Part shown: piece after piece, positions 27,837-37,036 of the stretch
Layout of the letters: each line of letters opens with the position of its first letter
Position numbering within the stretch: position 1 is the first letter of the stretch
Origin: Lactococcus formosensis
GTDB taxonomy: Bacteria; Bacillota; Bacilli; Lactobacillales; Streptococcaceae
Length of the DNA: 64,000 bases
Assembly (NCBI RefSeq): GCF_018403745.1
Contig: NZ_BOVP01000003.1
Coordinates: 333,582-397,581, forward strand
Direction of reading: 5' to 3'
Notes under the pieces: generated by a model
The model's input: only the letters and a program-made list of their open reading frames with translations
Databases searched by the model: none
Told to the model about the DNA's origin: nothing
Position numbers and translations under genes: made by a program

Positions 27837-28757
27837 TCAAAATTTTTTCAAATAAATTTTATCAATGTAATGATTATCCGTTTTGTGCAGGATAACTTCC
27901 GCACGATTTCGTGTAGGTTCGATGTAGTCACGCAAATTAGGTAGATTGGTATTGGCCCAAGTTTGGCGTGCTAGCTTCATCACTTCATCGTAAGGCATCT
28001 TTGTAAATTGGTGATAATAGTTATGTGGATTATCTTCGGCAAGTTTGAGTAGACTGTCAAAACGCTCCAAATACCATCTTTCAATCACAGCTTCATCTGC
28101 ATCGACATAAATAGAAAAATCATAAAAATCACTGACATACAGATGCTCGCTCTGTGGATTTTGCAGAACGTTTATCCCTTCAACTATTAAGATATCAGGT
28201 TGGTCAATTGTCTGTGTTTGATCTTTGAGGATGTCATAATTTTCGTGGGAATAAATCGGAATTTCACATGTTTCACCATTCTTAACACGGTAAAGAAAGT
28301 TTAACAGATGCTCCATGTCATAACTTTCGGGAAAACCTTTACGGTCTAGCATATTTCGCTCTTCTAAGACTGCTGTTGGATAAAGAAACCCATCAGTTGT
28401 CACAAGCTCTACGCTTAATTTTTTAAATTCACGGGATAGAAGTAGCTGAACAAGGCGTGCTGCAGTAGATTTTCCGACAGCTACAGAACCAGATATTCCA
28501 ATAATTAATGGTGGAGTTTTAACAATTTTTTGTAAAAACAAACCTTTAGAAAAGCTTAAATCCTCAATATTTTTCTTGTAGAGTCGGACTAGATAGATTA
28601 AAGGCAAGTATACATCGATAACGTCTTGGAGTGAAATTTCATCATTGAGTGAACGAATGGCATCGAGCTCCTTGTTTGTCAAAGGCACAATTGAAGAAAG
28701 ATAGAGATTTTGCCAAGTTTCTCGTGAAATTTCATCATAATTGATGAATTTATTCAT
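27837..28757 (-). CDS. coaA: Pantothenate kinase (type I)
   Basis: First step of coenzyme A synthesis, phosphorylating pantothenate. 306-aa CoaA with P-loop [17 protein letters not shown] near residues 92-108, followed by VTTDGFLYP and [13 protein letters not shown]-terminus and length are family-normal. Monocistronic, divergent from the nucleoside salvage operon. ATAAGGAT upstream of the ATG serves as ribosome site. Confidence 0.95.
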   Translation of the reverse strand: MNKFINYDEISRETWQNLYLSSIVPLTNKELDAIRSLNDEISLQDVIDVYLPLIYLVRLYKKNIEDLSFSKGLFLQKIVKTPPLIIGISGSVAVGKSTAARLVQLLLSREFKKLSVELVTTDGFLYPTAVLEERNMLDRKGFPESYDMEHLLNFLYRVKNGETCEIPIYSHENYDILKDQTQTIDQPDILIVEGINVLQNPQSEHLYVSDFYDFSIYVDADEAVIERWYLERFDSLLKLAEDNPHNYYHQFTKMPYDEVMKLARQTWANTNLPNLRDYIEPTRNRAEVILHKTDNHYIDKIYLKKF

Positions 28758-28975
28758 AAGGATATTTTAGCATATTTTGCTTGCTGGCTGTGTTTAGAGA
28801 CTCATTTTAACTGTAAGTTTAATTTTATAAAATTATAGAAATAGGCGCTAAACATAAGCAGTGTCTAAAGCGTGAGGGCCTGACTTTTTTGAAAAAAACA
28901 AAATTAAAATGTAAGGGTTTTCTAATACTTCCTCTCTATCTGTAAAGGTTTTCTCAGAACAAATAAAATATTTTG

Positions 28976-28984
28976 TGATAAAAT
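28976..28984 (+). promoter_or_regulatory. Extended -10 of the nucleoside salvage operon
   Basis: TGATAAAAT, with no convincing -35 at 17 nt. It predicts a start near 28991, only 2 nt before the first ATG. Confidence 0.5.
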
Positions 28985-28992
28985 AAACTGTA

Positions 28993-29598
28993 ATGGTAAA
29001 AACAAATATGTATTATGAAGACAACCGAGATTTAGCACATGACGTGCAGGAATTGACGGTTGAACTTTTGGGCCTTCCCCTACACTTTCTGACTGATGCA
29101 GGTGTATTTTCTAAAAACGCTATTGATTATGGTTCACGTGTGTTGCTGGATAATTTTCAACCCGAAGGAGCTAAGACTCTGCTTGATGTAGGTTGTGGTT
29201 ATGGCACATTGGCTTTAACTTTAGCAAAGAAATACGACTTGAAAGTTACACTTGTAGATGTAAATAGCCGCGCTCTTGATTTAGCAAAGAAAAATGCAGA
29301 TAAAAACAATATAAAAGTTGATAATATCTTTTTATCTAATATATATGATAATGTGGAACAAAGCTTTGATGCTATTATTTCGAATCCCCCTATTCGTGCG
29401 GGAAAAGAAGTGGTACATGCTATTTTGTCTGACGCTTATACGCATTTAAATAATAATGGCCATTTGACTATCGTAATTCAGAAAAAACAGGGCGCGCCGA
29501 GTGCACAAAAGAAAATGAATGCTGTCTTTGGCAATTGCGAGGTTGTCGCGAAAGATAAAGGATATTACATTTTAAGAAGTTATAAGGAGAAACTATGA
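28993..29598 (+). CDS. RsmC-like class I methyltransferase
   Basis: 201-aa SAM-dependent methyltransferase of the RsmC/YbxB type (16S rRNA guanine N2 family). The SAM motif is TLLDVGCGYGTLAL (about residues 61-74) and the target-base motif SNPPIRAG (about 128-135). The start is unusual: neither ATG 28993 nor the in-frame ATG 29011 has a Shine-Dalgarno, and the -10 box is only 8 nt upstream, so a nearly leaderless mRNA is possible. Its ATGA overlap with pdp puts it first in the salvage operon. Confidence 0.82.
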   Translation: MVKTNMYYEDNRDLAHDVQELTVELLGLPLHFLTDAGVFSKNAIDYGSRVLLDNFQPEGAKTLLDVGCGYGTLALTLAKKYDLKVTLVDVNSRALDLAKKNADKNNIKVDNIFLSNIYDNVEQSFDAIISNPPIRAGKEVVHAILSDAYTHLNNNGHLTIVIQKKQGAPSAQKKMNAVFGNCEVVAKDKGYYILRSYKEKL

Positions 29599-30887
29599 CC
29601 TACAGAATGGTTGACCTGATTCAAAAAAAACGTGACGGTGGTCACTTTGAGAAAGCTGAAATTGATTGGCTTATCTCTGGTTATGCGAATGGTGAAGTGC
29701 CGGATTACCAAATGGCAGCACTTGCTATGGCGATTTATTTTGAAGGTATGACGACAGAAGAAACAGCAAACTTAACCATGGCTATGGTTGCTTCAGGTAA
29801 GGAATTTGACTTATCAGCTATTCCTGGGGTGAAGGTAGACAAACATTCGACGGGTGGTGTAGGTGATAAAGTAACAATTATTTTAGCACCTTTAGTGGCG
29901 AGTTTTGATGTTCCTGTCGCTAAAATGTCTGGCCGTGGTTTAGGACATACTGGTGGAACATTAGATAAGTTAGAATCCATTCCTGGCTTTGAAATTGAAA
30001 AAACAGAAGAAGACTTTATCAGCCAAGTAAAAGATTCAGGAATTGCGGTGATTGGTCAATCTGACGAGCTGGTTAAAGCAGACAAACTCCTCTATGCACT
30101 TCGTGATGTAACAGCCACAGTCGATATTATTCCATTGATTGCAAGCTCGATCATGTCTAAGAAAATTGCTTCGGGCTCAAATGCCATTTTGCTTGATGTG
30201 ACTGTTGGCGACGGTGCTTTCATGAAGAATATCGAAGATGCTCGACTTTTAGCGCGTACAATGGTTGACTTAGGAAAGGCTGTTGGTCGTGAAACAGTGG
30301 CTGTTCTAACAAATATGAACCAACCTTTAGGATATGCTATAGGTAATCGTAATGAAATTACGGAAGCCGTGAATACGCTAAATGGTAAAGGAACATCAGA
30401 GTTTCGTCACTTTATCGCTGAACTTGCGCAAATCATGCTTAGTTTAGCAGGGATAGAAAAAACAGTTCCAGAAATTATCGAAAACCTTGATAATGGTAAA
30501 GCTTACGCTAAATTTCTTGCCATGTGTAAAGCACAGCACGGAGATGCAACAGCCTTCAATCATTTGACTGCAGAATTAAATGTGACACATACTGCGGAAA
30601 TCTATGCTGAACGTGCAGGTTATATCTCACAAGAAAAAGCGATGGGTGTCGGTATTGTTGCGATGAAGCTAGGTGCAGGACGAGCAACTAAGGCAGATAT
30701 AATCGATTTTGAAGCCGGTATTACTCTCGCTAAAAAAGTTGGTGATTCAGTCCAAGAAGGTGACCTTATTGCTACGCTTTACAGTAATCGTGAAATTTCA
30801 TCTGATCTAATTGCTGAATTTAAGGACAATATCGAAATTTCTGATCAGCAGATCCATGCCCCTGAAATTTTGGAAATTATTCGCTGA
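29595..30887 (+). CDS. pdp: Pyrimidine-nucleoside phosphorylase
   Basis: Phosphorolysis of uridine, thymidine and deoxyuridine. 430-aa member of the anthranilate-PRT-like phosphorylases: VDKHSTGGVGDKVTIILAP near residue 80 binds phosphate, KMSGRGLGHTGGTLDKLES follows, and the Lys-rich C-terminal domain is typical. GGAG ribosome site lies within the upstream gene. It overlaps its upstream neighbour by 4 bp and the next small gene by 1 bp. Works with DeoC and Cdd downstream. Confidence 0.94.
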   Translation: MTYRMVDLIQKKRDGGHFEKAEIDWLISGYANGEVPDYQMAALAMAIYFEGMTTEETANLTMAMVASGKEFDLSAIPGVKVDKHSTGGVGDKVTIILAPLVASFDVPVAKMSGRGLGHTGGTLDKLESIPGFEIEKTEEDFISQVKDSGIAVIGQSDELVKADKLLYALRDVTATVDIIPLIASSIMSKKIASGSNAILLDVTVGDGAFMKNIEDARLLARTMVDLGKAVGRETVAVLTNMNQPLGYAIGNRNEITEAVNTLNGKGTSEFRHFIAELAQIMLSLAGIEKTVPEIIENLDNGKAYAKFLAMCKAQHGDATAFNHLTAELNVTHTAEIYAERAGYISQEKAMGVGIVAMKLGAGRATKADIIDFEAGITLAKKVGDSVQEGDLIATLYSNREISSDLIAEFKDNIEISDQQIHAPEILEIIR

Positions 30888-31081
30888 TGAAAAATGAACT
30901 TCCGCCTATTCCTAATGGCATAAAAGCTCTCCAAAGTATAGCAGCAGCTGTACTTGGCGCAGTAGGGATGAATCTTTTGGCGCAGAATACGCTGTCGAAA
31001 GTAGTACTTTTTATCCTTATCTTTATCTCGGTTTATACGCTTATTGGTATGCTTTATCTTAAAAGCCGTAAGCCCAAATAA
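30887..31081 (+). CDS. Small two-segment membrane protein in salvage operon
   Basis: 64 aa with two hydrophobic segments (IAAAVLGAVGMNLLA and VVLFILIFISVYTLIGMLYL) and a basic C-terminus SRKPK. It starts on a TGATG overlap with the pdp stop, so it is translationally coupled. No family recognised. Its place between pdp and deoC suggests a role near nucleoside uptake or simply a conserved hitchhiker. Confidence 0.7.
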   Translation: MKNELPPIPNGIKALQSIAAAVLGAVGMNLLAQNTLSKVVLFILIFISVYTLIGMLYLKSRKPK

Positions 31082-31152
31082 TTTTTAATGTTTACAAATA
31101 ATGCGTACCTTAAGGTTCGCATAATAAAAAATAACTAGGAGAAGACCTAAAA

Positions 31153-31815
31153 ATGAAAATCAATCAATACATTGACCACACAATCCTCAAAGCAGACGCT
31201 ACTCAAGAAAAGGTTCAAGCTATCGTTGACGAAGCAAAAAAATACGAATTCGCAAGTGTATGTATTAATCCAACGTGGGTAGCTTTTGCTGCTGCGCAAC
31301 TCAAAGATGAAGTTTCAAAAGTATGTACAGTTATCGGTTTCCCTCTCGGAGCAAACACTTCAGAAGTCAAAGCCTTTGAAGCTGCGGATGCAATCAAAAA
31401 AGGTGCAGATGAAGTGGATATGGTGATTAATATTGGTGCAGCTAAAGACGGTAAATGGGACTTAGTAGAAAGTGATATCGCAGCAGTTAATGCTGTTAAG
31501 GATGGCCGTATCCTTAAAGTTATTATCGAAACAAGTCTTTTGACAGATGAAGAAAAAGTCAAAGCTTGTCAAGCAGCACAACGTGCTGGCGCAGATTTTG
31601 TTAAGACATCAACAGGCTTTTCAACAGCTGGTGCTAAAGTTGAAGATGTAAAATTGATGCGTGAAACTGTTGGACCTGACATGGGTGTCAAAGCTTCAGG
31701 CGGTATCCGCAATCTTGAAGATGCTAAGGCTATGATTGCAGCTGGAGCAAACCGTTTGGGATGCTCATCAGGTGTCGCAATCATGGAAGGTGAAACTGCC
31801 AATGCCAGCTACTAA
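31153..31815 (+). CDS. deoC: Deoxyribose-phosphate aldolase
   Basis: Cleaves deoxyribose 5-phosphate to acetaldehyde and glyceraldehyde 3-phosphate. 220-aa TIM barrel: [11 protein letters not shown] at the start, [18 protein letters not shown], the Schiff-base Lys region [13 protein letters not shown], and [13 protein letters not shown]. Ribosome site TAGGAG. Last codons overlap cdd by 14 bp. Confidence 0.95.
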   Translation: MKINQYIDHTILKADATQEKVQAIVDEAKKYEFASVCINPTWVAFAAAQLKDEVSKVCTVIGFPLGANTSEVKAFEAADAIKKGADEVDMVINIGAAKDGKWDLVESDIAAVNAVKDGRILKVIIETSLLTDEEKVKACQAAQRAGADFVKTSTGFSTAGAKVEDVKLMRETVGPDMGVKASGGIRNLEDAKAMIAAGANRLGCSSGVAIMEGETANASY

Positions 31816-32194
31816 AGAACTGATTAAAGCAGCGCGTGAAGCGAGCAGTCATGCTTATGTTCCTTATTCAAATTTTCCTGTAGGTGCAGCGCTTGTCACT
31901 ACAGATGGCAAGGTTTATCAAGGATGTAATATTGAGAATGCGAGCTTCGGATTGAGTAACTGTGCGGAGAGGACTGCTATTTTTAAGGCTGTATCTGAGG
32001 ATCATTTGGAATTTTCAAGCCTGTATATTTATGGAGAAACTGCCGCTCCCATCAGTCCTTGTGGAGCATGCCGTCAGGTCGTCTCTGAATTTTGTAATGC
32101 TGATATGCCAGTCTATCTTCTTTCAAAAACGGGAGAAGTTAAAGAGACCTCAGTGGGGCAATTGTTGCCTTATTCCTTTAAAGAACTCGAATAA
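31802..32194 (+). CDS. cdd: Cytidine deaminase
   Basis: Deaminates cytidine/deoxycytidine. 130-aa homotetrameric type with zinc ligands in NCAERTAIF and [10 protein letters not shown] and the catalytic Glu of the first motif. The start at 31802 ([20 protein letters not shown]) is preferred; AAGGTG lies ~9 nt upstream and the upstream in-frame ATG at 31736 would add 22 residues of deoC-antiframe sequence. A hairpin terminator follows. Confidence 0.93.
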   Translation: MPATKELIKAAREASSHAYVPYSNFPVGAALVTTDGKVYQGCNIENASFGLSNCAERTAIFKAVSEDHLEFSSLYIYGETAAPISPCGACRQVVSEFCNADMPVYLLSKTGEVKETSVGQLLPYSFKELE

Positions 32195-32221
32195 AAAATT
32201 AAAATTAACAGAAAACTTGCT

Positions 32222-32234
32222 ATTTCCGAACAAA
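32222..32234 (+). promoter_or_regulatory. PurBox of bmpA
   Basis: ATTTCCGAACAAA matches AWWWCCGAACWWT at 12 of 13 positions. Its central G (32228) is 75 bp before the start predicted from the -10 at 32291, the same geometry as at purD. Confidence 0.7.
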
Positions 32235-32264
32235 GATGTGGATAAAACCCACATCTTTCTTTTT
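32232..32264 (+). terminator. Terminator of pdp-deoC-cdd operon
   Basis: AAAGATGTGG, 7-nt loop, CCACATCTTT, then CTTTTT. Its 5' arm overlaps the end of the PurBox by three bases. Confidence 0.85.
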
Positions 32265-32267
32265 GGC

Positions 32268-32296
32268 TTGAATTAATATGCAAAATAACTTAAAAT
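32268..32296 (+). promoter_or_regulatory. Promoter of bmpA
   Basis: TTGAAT (32268-32273), 17 nt, TAAAAT (32291-32296). Confidence 0.65.
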
Positions 32297-32365
32297 AAAC
32301 TTATACATAAAAACTCTTACTTGCGAGAGTTTTAAAAATTTTTAAATTTGGAGGAAAACGTTTCC

Positions 32366-33418
32366 ATGAATAAACGTATTTTCGCAGTTGGTGCTCTTGC
32401 ACTCGCATCAGTAGCAGTTCTGGCAGGTTGCCGTGGACGTGACGCAGCTTCCGGTGGTGAAGCTAAAACAGATCTCAATGTAGCGATGATTACCGATACA
32501 GGTGGTGTTGATGACCGTTCATTCAACCAGTCAGCTTGGGAAGGTATGCAAGCTTGGGGTAAAGAAAATAACCTTTCAAGAGGTAAAGGTATCAACTATT
32601 TCCAATCTAACTCAGCTTCTGACTACACAGCTAATTTCAACTCAGCTGTATCTGGTGGTTATGACTTAGTATTTGGGATTGGGTTTGGCCTCCAAGAAGC
32701 AACGTCACAAGCTGCTAAAAATAATCCAGATACTAAATTTGCAATTATAGACTCTGTGATTGAAAATCAAGAAAACGTTGTTTCAGCAACATTTGCTGAC
32801 CAAGAATCAGCTTATCTTGCCGGTGTTGCAGCAGCTAAAACTACAAAAACTGACCACGTTGGATTTATCGGAGGAATTGCTTCAGATATTATCACAGCGT
32901 TTGAAGTTGGGTTCGAACAAGGTGTTAAATCTGTTAATCCAAACATCAAAATAGATGTTCAATATGCTGGTTCATTTAGCGATGCAGGTAAAGGTAAAAC
33001 CATCGCTTCAGCAATGTACTCTGGTGGCGCAGATATTATCTATCAAGCTGCCGGTGGTGTAGGTACAGGTGTATTCACTGAAGCACGCGTTCTTAACGAA
33101 ACGAAGAACGAAGCAGATAAAGTTTGGGTTATTGGCGTTGACCGTGACCAAGAAGACGAAGGTAAATTTAAATCTAAAGATGGTAAAGAATCTAACTTCG
33201 TATTAGCTTCTACACTTAAAGAAGTAGGAAATGTTGTCAAAGACGTTTCAAATAAAACTAAAGACGACAAATTCCCTGGTGGTGAAATTCTTAAGTACGA
33301 CTTGAAAAACTCAGGTGTAGCTCTTGCTCGTAACAATACTTCAGACGAAGCATGGAAAGCTGTTGAAACTGCTAAAGAAAAAATCATCAATGGTGAAATC
33401 ACAGTTCCTGCAAAATAA
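32366..33418 (+). CDS. bmpA: BMP-family nucleoside-binding lipoprotein
   Basis: 350-aa extracellular solute-binding lipoprotein. The signal peptide of ~20 residues ends in the lipobox VLAGC, and the mature protein is of the BMP/Med family (DLNVAMITDTGGVDDRSFNQ, given at the 20-residue limit). L. lactis BmpA delivers nucleosides to the NupABC transporter. The start is ATG 32366, 11 nt after GGAGG; an upstream TTG at 32348 overlaps the ribosome site. A terminator follows and no nupABC genes lie in the window, so they must be elsewhere. GGAAAACGTTTCC around the ribosome site is a weak cre-like palindrome. Confidence 0.9.
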   Translation: MNKRIFAVGALALASVAVLAGCRGRDAASGGEAKTDLNVAMITDTGGVDDRSFNQSAWEGMQAWGKENNLSRGKGINYFQSNSASDYTANFNSAVSGGYDLVFGIGFGLQEATSQAAKNNPDTKFAIIDSVIENQENVVSATFADQESAYLAGVAAAKTTKTDHVGFIGGIASDIITAFEVGFEQGVKSVNPNIKIDVQYAGSFSDAGKGKTIASAMYSGGADIIYQAAGGVGTGVFTEARVLNETKNEADKVWVIGVDRDQEDEGKFKSKDGKESNFVLASTLKEVGNVVKDVSNKTKDDKFPGGEILKYDLKNSGVALARNNTSDEAWKAVETAKEKIINGEITVPAK

Positions 33419-33419
33419 T

Positions 33420-33475
33420 TATACCAATTATATAAATCAGCTATTATAGCTGGTTTTTTATTTGGAATTGGTATA
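33420..33475. promoter_or_regulatory. Inverted repeat and -10 before GntR gene
   Basis: TATACCAATT (33420-33429) and AATTGGTATA (33466-33475) form a 10-bp perfect inverted repeat around the bmpA terminator. The right arm carries ATTGGTATA, the half-site of NagR/DasR-type GntR operators, and overlaps the TATAAT at 33474-33479. Autoregulation is inferred. Confidence 0.5.
33435..33459 (+). terminator. Terminator of bmpA
   Basis: AATCAGCTA, TTA loop, TAGCTGGTT, then TTTT. Confidence 0.75.
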
Positions 33476-33507
33476 TAATAATAAAAAACAAGGCAGAGGG
33501 AGACACC

Positions 33508-34215
33508 ATGCAAAGAAGCAATGTTCCAAATTATATAAGAATTCATGATGCAATAAAAGAAGAAGTTGAAAAAGCAGTTTGGAAGATTGGTGAGCGTTTA
33601 CCAAGTGAACGAGATTTAGCAGAGCGCTTTGGAGTAAGTCGGATGACTGCGCGACAAGCAGTAACATCACTTGTTGAGGAAGGAATCCTGGAACGCCGTG
33701 TGGGGAGTGGGACTTATGTCGCCAGTCGTCGGGTGCGTGAAAAGATGCGAGGCACAACTTCCTTTACAGAAATCATTACTGCGCAGGGGAAAACACCGTC
33801 TACTGAAGTTTTAAGTTATCTTAAAACTTTACCTAATGAAGTCGAGTGTGAGAAGCTGGAAATTTCGAAAGAACAAACGATTATCCGAATGGAACGTGTA
33901 CGTTATGCAGATCAAGTACCTATCTGCTATGAAGTTGCAAGTATTCCCTATGATTTAGTAAAACCTTTTGAAAAGAAAAATATTACCTCAAACTTTTTTA
34001 ATACGCTGACACAAGCAGGCTATGAAATTGATCGTAGTCAACAGATTATTTCTGCCAAAAAAGTTAGCACCGAAGTTGCTGAATACCTTAAGATTAAGTC
34101 TGGAGATGCTATTTTAGGACTAACCCAAATTTCTTATTTGGCGGATGGTCGTGCTTTTGAGTACGTTCTCTCTCAGTATGTTGGGGATCGCTTTGAGTTT
34201 TATTTGGAACGTTAA
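33508..34215 (+). CDS. GntR/UTRA family transcriptional regulator
   Basis: 235 aa. Winged helix at residues 10-75 with LPSERDLAERFGVSRMTARQ and RRVGSGTYVAS, then a UTRA effector domain (ERVRYADQVPICYEVASIPY, GDAILGLTQISYL). It resembles the NagR/YvoA-PhnF group whose effectors are phosphosugars or phosphonates. The effector is not known here. It is monocistronic, with a candidate operator at its own promoter and a bidirectional terminator after it. Confidence 0.85.
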   Translation: MQRSNVPNYIRIHDAIKEEVEKAVWKIGERLPSERDLAERFGVSRMTARQAVTSLVEEGILERRVGSGTYVASRRVREKMRGTTSFTEIITAQGKTPSTEVLSYLKTLPNEVECEKLEISKEQTIIRMERVRYADQVPICYEVASIPYDLVKPFEKKNITSNFFNTLTQAGYEIDRSQQIISAKKVSTEVAEYLKIKSGDAILGLTQISYLADGRAFEYVLSQYVGDRFEFYLER

Positions 34216-34219
34216 AAGA

Positions 34220-34250
34220 AAAAAAGACTCTCTTTCGAGAAGTCTTTTTT
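34220..34250. terminator. Bidirectional terminator between GntR gene and kinase gene
   Basis: AAAAAGACT, 11-nt loop, AGTCTTTTT, with A and T tracts outside; it serves both convergent genes. Confidence 0.8.
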
Positions 34251-34254
34251 ATTT

Positions 34255-35817
34255 CTATAAAGTAACAGAAAATGTCGTCCCTTTACCAGGCACACTGATT
34301 ACCTCAATATGTCCTTGAAGTTCTCTAACATTTTTGTCTACGATGGATAAACCAAGCCCCGTTCCTGTGACTTGTGTACGACTTTCATCCACACGGTAGA
34401 AGCGTTCAAAAATACGCGATTTCTCAATTTCCGTTAAACCAGGACCATTGTCTGTGACTGTGAAAACAACTTTTTTCTTGTTTTGATGGAGTCCGACGTA
34501 AATTTTTCCATGCTCATCTGTGTATTTAATTGCATTTTCAATCAGATTTTCAAAAATGCTGTGCACCATCTGACGGTTAGTAACTTGAGAAATCGGAACA
34601 ATGTCAGTCTGAAGTGATAGGTTCTTTTCATCCAGTAAGGGTTGTGACGTGTTTAAGATTTCTTCGACAAGGGCGGAGAGATTAATTTTCTTCTTGTCGA
34701 TATGTATGTTTTGTTTGGTTAAGAGTAAAGTGTCTTGAACCAGTGCAATCAAGCGAGAACTTTCTTTGCTGATAATGTGAGAAAACTCGTGACGATCTGC
34801 TTCAGAAAGTGTGTCGTCTTTTAGTAATTCAGCGAATCCCTTAATTGAAGTTAAAGGTGTTTTAAGTTCGTGACTGACATTGGCAATAAGTTCGTTATGG
34901 GCATTTAGTGTTCGCTTAAACGCAGTTATATCAAGTAAAGTGACTAAGAAACGGTTGTCCAAGTCTGGCAGGGGAGAGATACGTACCTGGTAATAAGCAT
35001 TGATATTTTCAAAGTAAAAGTTCTTTTCTTGTGTGGTCGGATTGAGCATCTTATCCACTAAGAAACTTAAAAAGTCAGCATAAGGACTAAAAATATCAAG
35101 GTTGTGCGTGTCCGCAAATTCGTTTTTAAAAGCAGCATTTGTTTTACGAATTTTTCCTTTAGCATTGTAAATGAAAATAGGAAATTGGAAAAGTTCAATG
35201 AATTCGTAAATGTTCTCTTTCTTTTCGCTGTGCGATAAAATCTGATTTTGGATGTATTCGCCCAAAGAATTCAGTGCAAGGGTTACCTTATCATCATTTT
35301 CACTCATCAGATAGCTCTGCGTGAGGGGGCTACGTTCGATATTTTTGATCTTAGCAATAATATCTTGAGTGAAAAGATAGTTACGTCTGGCGTGCACAAA
35401 AACGTAAGATGTACAAGCAAGATAAACAATCAAAGCAAATCCTCCCACCATCAAGTTGGTGAACCAGGGAGAAGTTCGACTATCCTCGGCATGAAGATAA
35501 CCAGTTATTACACCGTCAACACGTATGGGACTTGTAATTTCAATAGTATGACGGCTGACAGATTGTGCATAATCTGCTCCATCTTCAATCTTTGCTGTCT
35601 CCTGGTTGTGTGTGCCTGCCGGAAGATACTGAAACTTGTTAGGGAGCGCAGAATTTGGATTTTCTGCGAGAAGTGTTTTTGTAGTGTCAATAGTGTGCAA
35701 GACACGATTGGTATCTGTTTTTAGAATCTGTATGTTGAGAAAAACAAGCAGAATCACAGTTGCAACAAGATAAATGATTGTCGAGATGACAATATTTTTA
35801 AGCTTAATTTTTTTCAT
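34255..35817 (-). CDS. Sensor histidine kinase (PhoR-like)
   Basis: 520-aa membrane kinase. TM1 (IVISTIIYLVATVILLVFL) is followed by a ~80-aa extracellular sensor, TM2 (MVGGFALIVYLACTSYVFV), a PAS-type domain, HisKA with the phospho-His in ANVSHELKTPLTSIKGFAEL (~313), and HATPase motifs ENLIENAIKYTD, TDNGPGLTEIEK and TGTGLGLSIV. The domain order and H-box are those of PhoR/ResE kinases. It overlaps the response regulator by 14 bp (regulator first). The stimulus cannot be told from sequence; no pst genes lie nearby, so I do not name it phoR. Confidence 0.88.
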   Translation of the reverse strand: MKKIKLKNIVISTIIYLVATVILLVFLNIQILKTDTNRVLHTIDTTKTLLAENPNSALPNKFQYLPAGTHNQETAKIEDGADYAQSVSRHTIEITSPIRVDGVITGYLHAEDSRTSPWFTNLMVGGFALIVYLACTSYVFVHARRNYLFTQDIIAKIKNIERSPLTQSYLMSENDDKVTLALNSLGEYIQNQILSHSEKKENIYEFIELFQFPIFIYNAKGKIRKTNAAFKNEFADTHNLDIFSPYADFLSFLVDKMLNPTTQEKNFYFENINAYYQVRISPLPDLDNRFLVTLLDITAFKRTLNAHNELIANVSHELKTPLTSIKGFAELLKDDTLSEADRHEFSHIISKESSRLIALVQDTLLLTKQNIHIDKKKINLSALVEEILNTSQPLLDEKNLSLQTDIVPISQVTNRQMVHSIFENLIENAIKYTDEHGKIYVGLHQNKKKVVFTVTDNGPGLTEIEKSRIFERFYRVDESRTQVTGTGLGLSIVDKNVRELQGHIEVISVPGKGTTFSVTL

Positions 35818-36502
35818 CAGAGAAGTAGTACCCGAACCCTCGTTTTGTTTTTATAAATTTATTGTCTAACTTTTTACGAATTTTACTGATTAAAACATCA
35901 ATGGTTCGCGTTTCGGCAGCAGAAGATATTCCCCAAAAGTGCTGCAACAATTCTTCACGTGAAATTACATCACCTGAGCGTTCAATTAAAAGTTCTAAAA
36001 TTTCAAATTCACGTTTAGTTAGATCCAAAGGTTGTCCATCAAAGATACAAATTTTTTTAGTGAAATCAAGCTCCAAACGGTCAAATTTAATACCAGATTT
36101 TTCTGCGGATTTTTCGTTCTCAATCGTTTTATTATAGTGCTGGTGACGTCGAATGAGTGCATTGACCCGAACAATAATTTCCTTCATAGGAGTAGCTTTA
36201 TCCAAATATTCATCGGAACCTGAGTTAAGACCAGTCAGTTTCATCTCTTCGTCATCACGCGCTGTGAGTATCAAAATTGGCGTGAAGTTCTGCTTTTTTC
36301 GCAAAATTTCCGTCACTTCAATACCAGAAAGCTCGGGCATCATTAAGTCCAGCAAAATTAAATCGTAATGATTTTTCTTAGCTTTATCCAGAGCTTGTTT
36401 ACCATCACTCACTGTAGTAACTTCAAAATCACTCTGCCTAAAATTATAAGAAAGTAAGGTTAAAATCGAACGATCATCATCCGCAATTAAAATCTTTTTC
36501 AT
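35804..36502 (-). CDS. OmpR-family response regulator
   Basis: 232 aa. The receiver domain has the acidic pocket DDD (residues 8-10), phospho-Asp52 in LILLDLMMPE and Lys in the ATPM(K) switch region; the C-terminal winged helix has TKREFEILELLIERSGDVIS and TRTIDVLISKIRKKL. It is the first gene of the two-component pair on the reverse strand. Partner of the kinase at 34255-35817. Confidence 0.9.
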   Translation of the reverse strand: MKKILIADDDRSILTLLSYNFRQSDFEVTTVSDGKQALDKAKKNHYDLILLDLMMPELSGIEVTEILRKKQNFTPILILTARDDEEMKLTGLNSGSDEYLDKATPMKEIIVRVNALIRRHQHYNKTIENEKSAEKSGIKFDRLELDFTKKICIFDGQPLDLTKREFEILELLIERSGDVISREELLQHFWGISSAAETRTIDVLISKIRKKLDNKFIKTKRGFGYYFSDEKN

Positions 36503-36676
36503 TCTTCTATTATAACAAGCTTTTATCTGAAAGAAAAGTTTAAAATCTGGAAAGATGTCCTTATGATTACAACGATAATTATGATAAAATTATAAAAGAT
36601 AACAGATAATTAAGTTATGAATGAGGATGAAAACGAAGATTTAAAATCAGCTGTTTTCTTAGAATATTAGGAAATT

Positions 36677-37012
36677 ATGGAAATCGAAAAAACAAACCGT
36701 ATGAACACCCTGTTTGAGTTCTATGCGACTCTTTTGACGGACAAACAGATGAATTATATTGAACTTTATTATGCGGATAATTATAGCTTAGCTGAGATTG
36801 CTGAGGAATTCAATGTCAGCCGCCAAGCCGTATATGACAATATTAAGCGCACGGAAAAAGTTTTGGAAGGCTATGAGGAGAAGTTGCATCTTTTTTCTAA
36901 TTATGTGGTACGTAACCAGTTGATTGATGAGCTTTTAGCAGAGTACGCATCTGATCAACACCTAACAGCAGTATTGCGTGAAATTCAAAAAATCGATGAA
37001 GATGAATTTTAA
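36677..37012 (+). CDS. ylxM: YlxM family putative DNA-binding protein
   Basis: 111-aa UPF0122/YlxM protein with a sigma-like helix-turn-helix: [20 protein letters not shown] then [20 protein letters not shown]. In many Firmicutes ylxM is co-transcribed with ffh and affects SRP function; here ffh is absent and the downstream genes are a small membrane protein and an ABC exporter. Length is normal. Upstream ATTAGGAAATT provides a weak ribosome site. Confidence 0.85.
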   Translation: MEIEKTNRMNTLFEFYATLLTDKQMNYIELYYADNYSLAEIAEEFNVSRQAVYDNIKRTEKVLEGYEEKLHLFSNYVVRNQLIDELLAEYASDQHLTAVLREIQKIDEDEF

Positions 37013-37036
37013 AAGACAAAGAATGGAGTGTACGAA

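Noticed and set aside
32350..32370. GGAAAACGTTTCC at the bmpA ribosome site as a cre site
   Set aside because: Two mismatches to the lactococcal consensus and it sits beyond +45; palindromic character may be chance. Mentioned only as weak.
36617..36670. 17-codon frame before ylxM as a leader peptide
   Set aside because: No hairpin or attenuation structure follows and the peptide has no codon bias that would support control.
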